From Gordius sp. MW1 (taxonomy: Eukaryota > Nematomorpha > Gordioida > Gordea > Gordiidae): DNA of 64,000 nt. The notes beneath the pieces are model-generated. The model was not told where the DNA came from. It worked only from the letters and a program-made list of their open reading frames with translations, and did not search any database. The translations under genes and the position numbers were made by a program. Positions 35,543 to 47,376 of the stretch are shown here, piece by piece. The stretch is from assembly GCA_964036665.1 (NCBI GenBank), contig OZ038528.1, positions 17,347,245 through 17,411,244 of the forward strand, written 5' to 3'. Position 1 is the stretch's first letter. Every line of letters begins with the position of its first letter.

Positions 35543-37636
35543 TTAACAATTTTCAGAGCATCAGGATCGAGTTAAAAAAGGAGATGGAAGAGGTAGAAAA
35601 CACGAGAAATGCAGAAATGCGAAGGGAATCTTTCAATTACGAACTCATGAAACAAGAAGAGCTCTTGACTACCCTCAAGTACATATTGTTTTAAATTTAA
35701 ACACAGTGACAATGTTAAATTTTCTATATATTTAGCGAATTTCGACTAGGACTTTTTACATAAAATATTGCTTCGATAAATGAGAGGATATAGAATAGGT
35801 CTTGAACTTGTGATCCCAACTCAATTCAAAATAGATTTGTGTCGTGTCTGGGTTTTAAATAATAAAGATTTTAATTTAAAAAATTTATCAGTTTTTTAAA
35901 AAGCAATACTTTTAAAAAGTTATTTAAAATTGCAAAAAATACATTTTTGATGATTTATTATATGAAAAGATCTTTGTTAATCATTTTGTTTTTATATTAA
36001 ATTAGGTTCATTAAAATGGTTTAGATCAGATTAATTTTGAGTGACAATTCAAGTCGTATGCCGGTTAGATCGTGGTTGGTGGGTAACATGAATTTCATTT
36101 TTTGTTACTTTTAAATTCTAAAACCTTCTCCAAAAAATAAACTATTTTAGTTTGAGGAACAATTTTTATTGCTTTCATCTGAATCTGAATAGAGCATTTA
36201 GGAGCGCGACTTAGTTATTATACCTCTTAAAAACGTTTGCCTTAAAATTTCTTCTCTATAATTAAATTTTATAAAGGTTTAAAGCATCGTATCTTTATTT
36301 TTTTATGGTTCAGTATTTAATATATGACTTAATTTATAATATCAGGTTTTAATATGTAATTTATCAAGGAGCGATTCACTTCTTAATCTAGCTTCTTCGG
36401 CGGATTTAGCGAAGCATAATAGCATCAAGTCCCCAATACCGACACCAGAGAAAAACAGGTAAAAAATATGCATTTAAGATTATGTTAATGGCGTCATCGT
36501 CAGAATACTAATAATAGATTATAGCGTCCGCTCATTTCGTTTAGGCAACTTAAAATGCCCAGTGTTTATGTTACTTTTTTGAGAATGATCATATTATTTA
36601 TTATCTTTGCCATATTTAATATAAATTCAAAAAAATTATATGACAAATATTAGCTTTTGATTTATAACTTAAAGTCGTTTATCAAAGGCGTAACCAGGAT
36701 GGAACTGGATGGGAGAAATAATGCTTTAGACAGGGGCAAAATGATAATTTTTGAAATTTAAGCCATAATTGTATCAAATTTTTAAGATTTTTGGATTCAG
36801 AGGGGGATAACTGCCCCTCCCTGCCTCCCCCTGGTAGAGTTGTTAAATTGCTAACTTTCTTCAAACTCCAGACGCGAGCACGCACACTGAGTTGCATATG
36901 CGCGTTAGCACAATATGTGCTCGCTGTTCAGTGCACTAGGCAGAACAGTAGCATATAAAAATGCTCGAGGGCCGAGCAGAAACTCGAGCAGATGGTAGCT
37001 GGAGGTGAAGAAAGTTAGCAATTTAACAACTCTACCCCCTTGCTAGGCCTATGTCGTTTATGGCCTAAGTGGAGTTTTATGAAGGTGACCCCTATTAATA
37101 TGTAATGTAGTTGCATTTTAAATGGTAAATTAATTAAGCATTTAATAATACTCAACATTGATGCTTGAAAAATTTATTATAATTACTGATTAATTTCTTT
37201 TTTGAAAATCATCGATGTTAACTGTATTTTCTAGATCTAAAGAACACTTAGAAGTGGTGGAAAAATTGAGTAGCACAATCTCACAAACATTACATGAAGG
37301 CAAAAGTATACATTTAAAATGATGTAATAACTTTTCAACTCAAAATTTCTATTTTATTTAATTTGTTAAAATATTTAATATCCCACTGTTTCGACTATAA
37401 ATGGCCAACTTCATGCTGCTAACTTTAGTTTATTGATATTAAAATCATTAGCATTAAAATTATGCATTGATCCTTTTCATAAATGTTGATATGGTACCAT
37501 TTTTGCTGTAAGAAAATTTTGGATATTTTTTGATTTAAAGGGAAATTAATTAGACATCTGAATTAAATTTATTTTCCAATAGAACTATATAAGCCTCTAT
37601 CAGCGTCTAAGTTTTTTAATTATTTAGATGAATAAA

Positions 37637-37668
<32 letters not shown>

Positions 37669-38026
37669 ATGTTTTATTGGTAAAAACATGTTTTCAGAAT
37701 GGGATGATTACGTGAGAAAAAATTTAGATGTCCTATCACGGGTCCCACAAAAAACTTTATGGCCTAAAGACACGTTGTTCGTGTATTTTCAGCTGATGGA
37801 AGCGCTCATGGAAAATTTGCAAGAGAGAAAAGATCTTTTGGACACCATATGTGAGTTAATCACCGGACCTATTAAAAATTTTCCAGAAATGTGTGTTAGA
37901 GTTCTAGTAGTAATTAACCCCCAAAATATTTGGATTTGTGCAATCAATACTTGTGGTCGTTTCCAAGAACCCTCTACTCCAAATTTCAAAAGCCATGTTT
38001 TAATAAAAATATGGAGGAAATTTTAA
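35543..38026 (+). CDS. CATSPER2: CatSper channel subunit 2, exons 8-11 (C-terminal tail)
   Basis: Exons: 35543-35678, 36369-36458, 37235-37305, 37698-38026; continues the channel gene at 12105-16419. Exon 8 follows S6 (NNFQSIRIEL) and encodes a charged, probably helical stretch rich in Glu, Lys and Arg. Exon 11 has LWPKDTLFVYFQLMEAL followed by ENLQERKDLL, matching the conserved end of CatSper2, a cytoplasmic coiled-coil-like tail. Phases agree at each junction. A strong donor-like GTGAGT at 37851 could end exon 11 earlier, in which case the last 58 or so codons (TAA at 38024) are intron and an unseen exon follows. The acceptor of exon 9 (TTTATCAAG) is weak but is the only one keeping the frame. 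A candidate AATAAA is at 38234. Confidence 0.88.
36683..37052. mobile_element. hAT-type element with target duplication, intron 9
   Basis: Ends contain AAGGCGTAACCAGG and CCCTTGCTAGGCCTAT in inverted orientation. A perfect 8-9 bp duplication, GTCGTTTA(T), flanks it (36674-36681 and 37053-37060). It is split by a second small element at 36833-37036. Confidence 0.82.
36833..37036. mobile_element. 204 bp MITE with perfect 31 bp inverted ends
   Basis: Positions 36833-36863 and 37006-37036 are exact reverse complements (31 of 31), and similarity extends about 9 bp further with mismatches. Key text is GGTAGAGTTG at the left tip and CAACTCTACC at the right. The flanks share CCCT. The interior holds a TATAAAAA string (about 36955) and a CTCGAGGGCCGAG/CTCGAG cluster. 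Perfect ends suggest recent insertion. The superfamily is not identified. Confidence 0.85.
37639..37669. repeat. AAAT microsatellite
   Basis: Seven to eight uninterrupted AAAT units, ending about 28 bp before the acceptor of CATSPER2 exon 11. Confidence 0.9.
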
Positions 38027-39321
38027 AAAGTTGTTATTATTTTAACCCTTTCTTAACTATTCTTTATGTCCGCCTTCTTCTTTTTCATGGCTCCGTTTTA
38101 AAGTAATCTGAGACTATAGCAAATCTTTTATTTTCAAATATACTTAGTTGTGCCAGTCTAATGCCTAGGCACTGTTGGTCGTTCCACGTATTATATTCAA
38201 TTTACACCAATCGCAATGTTTTTAAGGGAGACAAATAAAATTAGACATATAGTCAACAATTTTAGGTTTTAAATTTATCATCCACTCAAGTTTAATAGTA
38301 ATCGTATTTATCTTGCAAGATTAGACTCGATTAAAAATAATTTTAGACCTTTATTTATGATCGAATTCAAATATTAGATGTGATGAATTTATTAAATAAG
38401 TTATTCATGAGTTTAAACCAAGGATAAAAAAATTACCTCCGAATGATTGCATGTGCAAAAACTCAAACGCGATTTTTTTTTGAGATTCGGACCTAGTTGG
38501 CCATCTCGTCTTTGGCCCTCTTGAAGGTTGCACGATAAAAGAATCGAGCATTTTTCCTTTACGTATATAAAATTGTTTGCGTAGCAAGAGAAAAATACTT
38601 ATTTGTAAACGTTCGATCTCAGCATAACATAATTGAGGAAATTACACTATTTTTGAGGGCATTTTGATTTCCTATAAAATAATTTAGGAAACTTACGAAA
38701 ATGTTTTGAATGCTCTCTACCCATAGTTACCATTACTATGAACTATTACAATCTAGTTGTTTTGATTAAATGGCATCTAGAGAACTGCACAGGTGACCCG
38801 AGACCCGACGGGTTAGGGTCGAAAATTTTAAAATGTCTTCGGGTCGGGTCGGGTTCGGGTTGAAAATTTTGAAATCTTTCGGGTCGGGTCGGGTTCGTGT
38901 TGAAAATTTTAATATGCTTTCGGGTCGGGTCGGGTTGGATTTAAAGTGTCGGGTCAAGGGTTATGAATCTTACATTGCAGAATACACGAGACATATCTTT
39001 AAAAATAATGCTATTATGTATACTATTTTTTAATTAATATAGAAATTTATAATTGAAGATCATTCATTAAGTTAATTTAAACTTCTTTTGTTTTTTTAAT
39101 CTGATTGTTTTAATTTGAACGCACATTCAAATTTGACTCGTGAAAGGTAAAACATATAAATAAAATATATTTTAAATTGTATTTAAATAGTGTGAAGTGG
39201 TAGTTCATCATTAATTTAAACTACATAAATATATATTCATAAAACAAATAAGATTATGTTTAAATTTATTAAAGAATTCATTTGCAAAACTCTATATTTC
39301 AAATTGAATGTGACCTGATAC

Positions 39322-39581
39322 CAGTGGCGTAAATAAGGGGGGGGGGGGGGGGGAAACGGGAAATTCCCCCCCCCCCCCTTGGCAAAGATTAAAAATTTTT
39401 TTTATAGCTTCTCAACGCTGATAAGGCTAAAAACTGACATTAGAAATACCATGTCTAAGAATAGATTAAATGGATTGGCTTTATTGACAATTCATCGGGA
39501 GTTAGCTCCTACTCCCGATGAAGTTCTTAAAATTTTTGAAATTTCCCCCCCCCCCTTTAGAAAATCCTGGCTACGCGCCTG
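39322..39581 (+). mobile_element. internally deleted hAT keeping the transposase C-terminus
   Basis: Starts CAGTGGCGTAAATAAGGG, ends CCTGGCTACGCGCCTG, and is flanked by a perfect 8 bp duplication CCTGATAC (39314-39321 and 39582-39589). Between two poly-G/poly-C tracts an open stretch (about 39400-39560) reads RLKTDIRNTMSKNRLNGLA and then LLTIHREL, resembling the C-terminal dimerisation region of ZMYM-type hAT transposases and the fragment at 48232. So the small GGCGTAGCCAGG elements derive from an autonomous hAT by internal deletion. Confidence 0.85.
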
Positions 39582-39719
39582 CCTGATACTGTATGCTATC
39601 ATACATATATATATATATTATAATAAATCATTAAAATAATTTTAGCAATTAAAATCTATGGAATTAATTAGTTTCATAAATCGCCCTTTAATTTGCTGAT
39701 TAAATTTTAAACACCCTCA

Positions 39720-39873
39720 TGGGAGTAGCCAGGAAATTAAATTAGAAGGGGCACTAATGATTAAGGGAGGGGCAAAATGACCATTTTTTTAATTTTAGCC
39801 ATAATTTATAAAATATTCAAGATCTTTTTAAGGGGCAGCCGCCCCTTCCTGCCACCCCCTGGCTACGCACATG
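39720..39873. mobile_element. small hAT-type element
   Basis: Left end CATGGGAGTAGCCAGG, right end CCCTGGCTACGCACATG, enclosing AAAATGACCATTTTT-type text shared with the elements at 25344 and 36683. The flanks share only ACACC-like text, so the target duplication is uncertain. Nested in the element 38778-40133. Confidence 0.7.
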
Positions 39874-40141
39874 CACACCGCAATTTTTCTTACTCTCGCG
39901 TTGGATACCAAAATTTGAAACACGTTCGGAGGGGATTTGGTTAAAAATTTTTTAACACTTTTGGGTCGGGCCGGGTCGGGTTTGGGTTGAATATTTTAAA
40001 ATGCTTTCGGGTCGGGTCATGTTCGGGTTGAAAAATTTGAAATGCTTTCGGGTCGGGTCCGGGTTGAAAATTTTAAAATAATTTTCGGTCGGGTCGGGTT
40101 CGGGTTGAAAAAAAATCACTTTGCAGTTCTCTAATGGCATC

Positions 40142-43100
40142 TGAAAAGACAGTAGGAATTAAAAATCAAAACATAAAAAATTTTGGCTGCTATTTGTCAA
40201 GCCAGTGTCAACATTTTTTACCACATTCTGTGCAACTAAATTACTTACATAATTTTTATATTTAGATTTTTTTGAAAGCAATACTAAAAATTCTAATAAA
40301 CAAATTTATATTTTAGGCAAGGCTCTCATCTCATCCTATAATGGTTAAAAGTTAACGATTATACAAAAAGAGGAGCTGGAATATCTCAAACTTTTTATAT
40401 GTATAATGAATGATATATTATAGATCATTTTTTGTCAATAATAAAACAAATATCATTGAATTATCCATTTTACATGCCCAAGTTTAATTCTAAGTTAGGG
40501 TTAATTAAGCGATACATTTAATGCGCAATAAAATTAAAAGCGAGATACCACGCCAAATGAAAACAAATTTTATAAAATTGACTCTTGGGAAATATGTGTT
40601 TGTTAACAATTTTTATAACCGACTACGGTTACAAGTCCATGTGCAAAAGTTCGAGGATTGGTTTTAAATTGAGGTAAACGGCATGTTTTATAAAATCACG
40701 GCTTGAATTTTAAAAGGGTCCGAAACCATTTGACAAGCTATAATATCAAAAAGAGTTTTACTCAATTTTACTCGATTTTTTTTGTAGACAATGAAGTTAA
40801 ATATTGTTTCGTGCAGATGATTAAATAAGTCAATTAGGGACAAGAATTGTTTAATTATTATGGCATCAGCGAAATAGTAGATATGGTCAAGATCATGTAA
40901 TAAAAAAAGGTTTAGCGGGAAATGTGCCTTGATTGATTTTTCAGAGGAGAATCTCTGATACTTTAATAAGTTTTATATAATTTTGTTGACAATTATTCAT
41001 TATTTTAAATATTTGTAGACTATTTTGGCACAGGAATTGACCTAATTTTGGTTTACATAGTATCGCGTTCCAGGTCCGAGCGGAATAAAGGAAACAATGA
41101 AAAAATGTCCTCTGGAACACGATTCAAAATAATAAGTTTGAAGGAAGGGGAATCAGGAATAAATTGGGAGAATTGGAAGGAAAGATAGGGGGATATAATT
41201 GTGGCGATCATAAGGCATTTAAATTAGGATGAATTTACAGCTTTACAGGATGCGATTCCTTGTTCTCCCCAAAGGGACTAGTTAACGGTATTATTTTCAC
41301 TACATATTTTATTCCATCAACACTACGTAGACAAATTATATTTATATATCAATCTCCTTATTACAAATCACTCATCCGTACATGTTGATAAACAATCATA
41401 TATGGGAAGAAATAAATAACACAAACGTATAAGCGCGTCGGGGGGGGGGGGGTAACATACGCGTACTAGAAATTAAATGTAAAACAATAATGATCTACGC
41501 TATGAGTGTACAACGTGTAAGATCAAAAGAGTTGTACCGCGTGTTGAACTCTTAACTTTTGAATAAGGTGAGATGGGGGGGGGGTGTGTGGGAAGATATC
41601 TTCATCTTCGTATCTCCGGATACGATACATAGATTAAAAGTTCGCTTTGTGAACCAACGATTTTCATAGAAATTATTATTAAAATCATATTTAATTATAA
41701 TGCTAATTTGGACACGTTTATGATCTTTATCATGAACCAAATGTTAGAAGTAGTTTTTCAATTATAACTCATATATTATTAAACATATAAAATTACTTTA
41801 CTTTCACTCTATTCACTTTTATAATAACACCGAAAAGACTTCAATTGCAAGTAAGAAATTAAACTTTAATTAATATTGGTTATAATTAATTTATTTATTT
41901 ATATCACATTTAACTAATGTTATGCAAATATGTATTATTAAAATTTGCGAAGGATGTTTAAATTTTAAAGCAAAATAAAATATAGGTTTTATTATAATTT
42001 GTTTTGGAAAAAGAGCAACTAGACGCATAAACGTATTTTCTCAACTGGTCTATCGCTCACGGAATCTACAACCAATCAAAATTTAGTTCAAATTTGCAAA
42101 GCATGCTTATAACAATTTTATATATTTAATCATGTTATAAACGCTTTAAAAGGTTGCGAAAATATATATTAAGCATAATGAAGATTAACTTTTTTATTGC
42201 TGCATATATATTTTCTTTCATATTAAGCATATAATATATGAAGTTCAAATTTTTTATTGCTGCCTATATATTTTCTTTCATAGGTTAGATAAAATGCTTT
42301 ATAATAAGTTAATCTGCATTTACAATATCTTATAGTGTTGTATATAATTGATATACTTATATAATAATGCTTAAACTATAATTTTTATGCATTATATTAA
42401 TTGTGCATTAGACCAGTTGAGTATAAATCCTCATAAAACGTCCCTCTGTCTCAAAAATCCATTTTCTAGTTCCTCATTTTATATGTATTTAGTTAAATTC
42501 ATTTATCAAAAAATATTTTGGATACATAAAACTAGTTTATCCTACGACTCTAATTATAGGTTTAAAAACGGGCGGTAAAAGGCACTAAAATCACTTTCTA
42601 TTATAAAACTACAACAGAAAGCCGCTTCCCATTTTCCACTCTCTAGCGAAAGCGGGGTCATTGTGTTGAGAACTTAAAGTTTAATAATTAGTTGTTAATC
42701 ATTAAAGTTTGAAGACTTGTATGAGTATAGTATATCAGGGTATAATAAATTTAAATCAATATAGAGTAATTAAAATATATTCAATATAAAACCTGAATAA
42801 ATATGTCAAAAAAAATTATCAAATGTATTGAAGGTATTTAAAATTTTTTGAATAACATTGTTGTTCAGATTACATAAGAGAGCGCTGCAGTTACAGTTGT
42901 CTTGCTATATTGCAGGCTCGATTAGAACAAGTTGTTTAACATTTTGATTTGCAAAATGTTGGACTATTAGTGTTTTTTTCGTAAAAATATCTAAATTTGT
43001 ACAGCCCCAAAGTATTAAATAAAAATTGTATCCTTTTATTTATCTTCCTTATAAAATATCTTTTGTATGCCCATGAAGGCAGCAGTTACGAAATAAACTT

Positions 43101-43355
43101 TTATGGGAAATTGCATTATAAAATCATTATTTATTTAGGTAGTTTTATATAAATATTGAAAAAAAGCTAAGTTAAATATTTTTTGGATATAATTTGAAAT
43201 TAGTCAAAACGTCTTATTTGGAATAATATCCACATTTTACTCGGACTTTCTTAAAGACATCTGATAATGTCATCTTTTATGGTATCAAATTATGCCAAGG
43301 TAATACTCATTTAAATGATAATTTAATTATTTTTAAGACACTTTTGGTCTCTAAG
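40142..43355. other. intergenic, no gene recognised
   Basis: About 3.2 kb of AT-rich DNA. It has G runs near 41441 and 41575 and a diverged tandem pair of about 60 bp (42170-42285) containing TTTTTTATTGCTGC(A/C)TATATATTTTC. A more GC-rich patch at 42590-42665 could be a small exon or the promoter region of the next gene, but no coding resemblance was found. Confidence 0.4.
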
Positions 43356-43790
<435 letters not shown>

Positions 43791-44524
43791 CAAGTCAATT
43801 TATATTGCATTTTTTGAAATAATTATGTTTTATAAATTGTGCATTTAATATAAATATAACTTGGTGTCATTGTTATAATTCTTAAAAAGACTGAATACCA
43901 CTTTTTGATAAATTTCACGTTGATGACTTTCTTTCTTATGTGATGCTTATACAATAAATTTAATTATTACATTTAAAGGTTATAAGAAGATAGTTAGGTT
44001 TTTTATTAATATATTAAGAGACTTTCTACCTTTAAAGCTTAGTCAATTTATCCACGTCAAGGATTGAGATACAATAAGTGTTCTGCCTCAAATTATAAAT
44101 TAGATTATAACATGTGGCTTTATTTGTAAAGTGTTTAACACAGCAAACTTAATTTATGTTTAATTGTTGATAGTAATATATAGTGTATTACCAAAGCTTA
44201 ATACTATATAGTTATTAGTAGTATATGTTAAACTATGTTAATTATTTAGTATGGTATTATTAATTAACTTAATTAGGTAGGCATAATAGAAATGATATGA
44301 AATTAATAAGGTAGTATTCAGAGTTTAGCCTTTGATTTTCTATGCTTGATTTAATTCAACTCAATTATTAAATTTCTAACATACACCTTAAAAGGTTAAA
44401 GAAATTACACTAGACAACAAATTTTGATAAATTGAGGGTCAACATATTTCTTTTTTATGCAAATGTTGAATTTTTTGCATAAGTAGTTCCGAAGTTGCCA
44501 AAACAAATTGATCATTAAAAATAT
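43791..44524. other. 3' flank of ATP synthase c, no gene recognised
   Basis: AT-rich, with a candidate polyadenylation signal AATAAA at 43953-43958. I see no recognised element until the minisatellite family begins at 44525. Confidence 0.4.
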
Positions 44525-46222
44525 ACTCGGGCCTTCGGCCCTCGTGGGAAAGGGAAGGGGGGACGACTCATCTATACTTCGTATAAATGTATCATATTTG
44601 CTATGCAATTTATGGGCGAGAAAGGTGGGAAGGGGCGAGAATGCTTATAGGGGGGTATTCAATGCCTAATGATTAATTAATTATTAATTTTTATGCAAAT
44701 TTTCCATTTATGGGCAAAATGTAATATAGGCAAAATGTAATATATAGGCAAGGGTTAGGGTTAGATTTAGTGTTTTCATCTAGTTGCGTATTATATTCGT
44801 TTTTATGGTCTTTAGTGATTATGGGTCTAACAAACATTATATTATAAAACATCACAATGTTAAGAATTTGCAGAATTGTTGGGAGAAATTTTTTGTTGAA
44901 TTTGAACAATTTTTAATTAAAAAAATCAAAAATTTGGCCAATGGTCATTTTTTCTCCATTGGTCAGTACCAACAGTTTTTTCCATTGGTCATCAGCCAGC
45001 ACACGGTAAAAGTGGATATAAATTCATAAGAGTAAAAAAAACGAAAAAAAAATTTTCGAATCACATTTTGGCCATTGGTCATTTTTTTCCATTGGTCAGC
45101 AGCCAGGACACGGTAAAAGTGGATATAAATTCATAATAGTCAAAAAAACGAAAAAAAAATTTTCGAATCACATTTTGGCCAATGGTCATTTTTTTCCATT
45201 GGTCAGCAGCCAGGACACGGTAAAAGTGGATATAAATTTATAATAGTCAAAAAAAACGAAAAAAATAATTTCGATTCACATTTTGGCCAATGGTCATTTT
45301 TTCCATCGGTCAGGAGCCAGCGGACGGCCAAAAAGTCTTAATAGCAATGGTAGTAACAGGAACAATCATAATAGTCAAAAAAAACGAAAAAATTAACTCG
45401 GATTCACATTTTAGCCAATGGTCATTTTTTTCCATTGGTCATCAGCCAGCACACGGTAAAAGTGGATATAAATTCATAAGAGTAAAAAAAACGAAAAAAA
45501 AATTTTCGAATCACATTTTGGCCAATGGTCATTTTTTTTCATTGGTCAGCAGCCAGGACACGGTAAAAGTGGATATAAATTCCTAATAGTCAAAAAAAAC
45601 GAAAAAAAAATTTTCGAATCACATTTTGGCCAATGGTCATTTTTTTCCATTGGTCAGCAGCCAGGACACGGTAAAAGTGGATATAAATTTATAATAGTCA
45701 AAAAAAACGAAAAAAATAATTTCGATTCACATTTTGGCCAATGGTCATTTTTTTCATTGGTCAGCAGCCAGCGGACGGCCAAAAATTCTTATTATCAATG
45801 ATAGTAACAAGAACAATTATAAGAGTCAAAAAAACTTCGGGATTCTAACCCCAAAACTAGTTAAATTGCATAGCAATTAAAACGTAAACAACTTTTATTT
45901 ATGTTTATTATATAACTAGTTAAATTGCATAGCATTCAAAGTAAACAACTTTTATCTATGTTTATTATATAATAGATAATTTAACAAATCTTATATATAA
46001 CACACCGAGGGAGATAGAGATGAGGGGTGGGGCACCTCTTATGCATTAATTTAAAAAATAACACAGCGAGGGAGATAGAGATCAGGGGTGGGGCACTTCT
46101 TTCTCATGCATTAATTTAAAAAAGCGATAACCTAATATACCCAATGCAAATAGATAGGGAGGGTAACGGACGACGGACGGACGGACACCAAAAAACGAGC
46201 CCATAAATTGCATAGCAATTAA
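44525..46222 (+). mobile_element. minisatellite-carrying interspersed element, copy D
   Basis: Same start hairpin, GGGTTAGGGTTAG block, CCAATGG...CCATTGG tandem units (about eight), B-box-like TCTAACCCC, twin GAGGGAGATAGAGAT repeats, GGAC microsatellite and AATTGCATAGCAATTAAAA end as copies A-C. Most units here are the CAGGACACGGTAAAAGTGG variant rather than the CAGCGGACGGCCAAAAAG variant, so unit content differs between copies. Confidence 0.85.
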
Positions 46223-46223
46223 A

Positions 46224-47255
46224 ACTCGGCCTTCAGCCCTCGTGAGAAGAGGGAAGGGGGAACGAAACTCATCTATACTCCGTATAATAGTAGCATATTT
46301 GCTATGGAATTTATGGATGAGAAAGGTGGAAAGGAGCGAGAATGCCTATAGGGGGGTATTACATGCAAAAGGAGTAGTTAATTATTTATACAAATGTTCC
46401 ATCACTTTGGCCAGTGGTGATCTTTTCTAATGGTTAGCAGACAGCCAAATAACGCCTATAATTATAATCAAGAAAAAAATTGATTTTAATTTTACTTTGG
46501 CCAATGGTCATTTTTTTCATTGTTCAGTAGCCAGCGGACGGTCAAAAAGTCATATTATTAATGGTATTAACAAGAACAATATATTAATTTAATTTAAAAA
46601 AAAAATTGTCCTCTCCGGGATTCGAACCCACATCAGTAAAGGCATAGGCATTGGGGGGGGGGCCACAGGGGCCCATATCAGTAGAGGCATTGGCCGTAGG
46701 AGAGGGCATAGGGTCATTATCAATGTTAACCTAATATACCAATTCAAAAACGAAAAAATAAATTTCGAATCACAATTTGGCCAATAGTCATTTTTTCATT
46801 GGTCAATAGCCAGCGGACGGCCAAAAAGTCATATTATCAATGGTATTAACAAGAACAAAATATTTATTTAATTAAAAAAAAAATTTGTCCTCTCCGGGGA
46901 TTGTACCTGCACGGCAAGTCAGAAAGTTGAAATCCGGTGTAAGAACGTTGGAGGACTGACGGGCAAAGGATAATTATCAATGTTAACTTAATATACCAAT
47001 TCAAAAGCGAAAAAAAAAATTAAAATTCCGAATCACAATTTGGCAAATGGTCATTTTTTCATTGGTCAGTAGCCAGCGGACGGTCAAAAAGTTATATTAT
47101 CAATGGTATTAGCAAGAACAAAATTTTAATTAAATAAAAAAAAAATTTGTCTTCTCCGGGGATTGAATCGGCATGTCAGAAAGTTGAATGCCGGTGTAAT
47201 AACTTGGAGGACGGATGGACAACAAAAAGCGAGCCCATAAATTGCATAGCAATTA
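46224..47255 (+). mobile_element. minisatellite-family element, copy E, head-to-tail with D
   Basis: Begins ACTCGGCCTTCAGCCCTCG directly at the end of copy D and ends GCGAGCCCATAAATTGCATAGCAATTAAAA. It holds three diverged units, each with a tRNA-like CTCCGGGATTCGAACCC block or a decayed version (46615, 46893, 47155) and CAGCGGACGG(C/T)CAAAAAGT. Its start hairpin has decayed (GGCCTTCAGCC). Confidence 0.75.
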
Positions 47256-47376
47256 AAAGCATATAAGTTGAAAATTAAAACGTAAAAAAAATTTGCCTTA
47301 ACTTAATATTTTTTTTAATATTGCAATTTAGGTTTGATATTTAGTCTCCCTTCTCTAATCCATTAATATACATATG

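Larger units (their letters stand above)
38778..40133. mobile_element. hAT-like element with GGGTCGGGTTC subterminal arrays
   Basis: Perfect 12 bp inverted ends TAGAGAACTGCA and TGCAGTTCTCTA, flanked by a perfect 8 bp duplication ATGGCATC (38770-38777 and 40134-40141). Both ends carry three or four tandem units of TCGGGTCGGGTTCGGGTTGA followed by AAATTTT (38815-38950 and 39955-40110), likely transposase-binding arrays. Two small hAT-type elements are nested inside (39322-39581 and about 39720-39873). No transposase belongs to the outer element. Confidence 0.9.

Noticed and set aside
38766..40140. Short frames rich in TRPDP/NPTRPE text
   Set aside because: They translate the GGGTCGGGTTC subterminal array of a hAT-like element.
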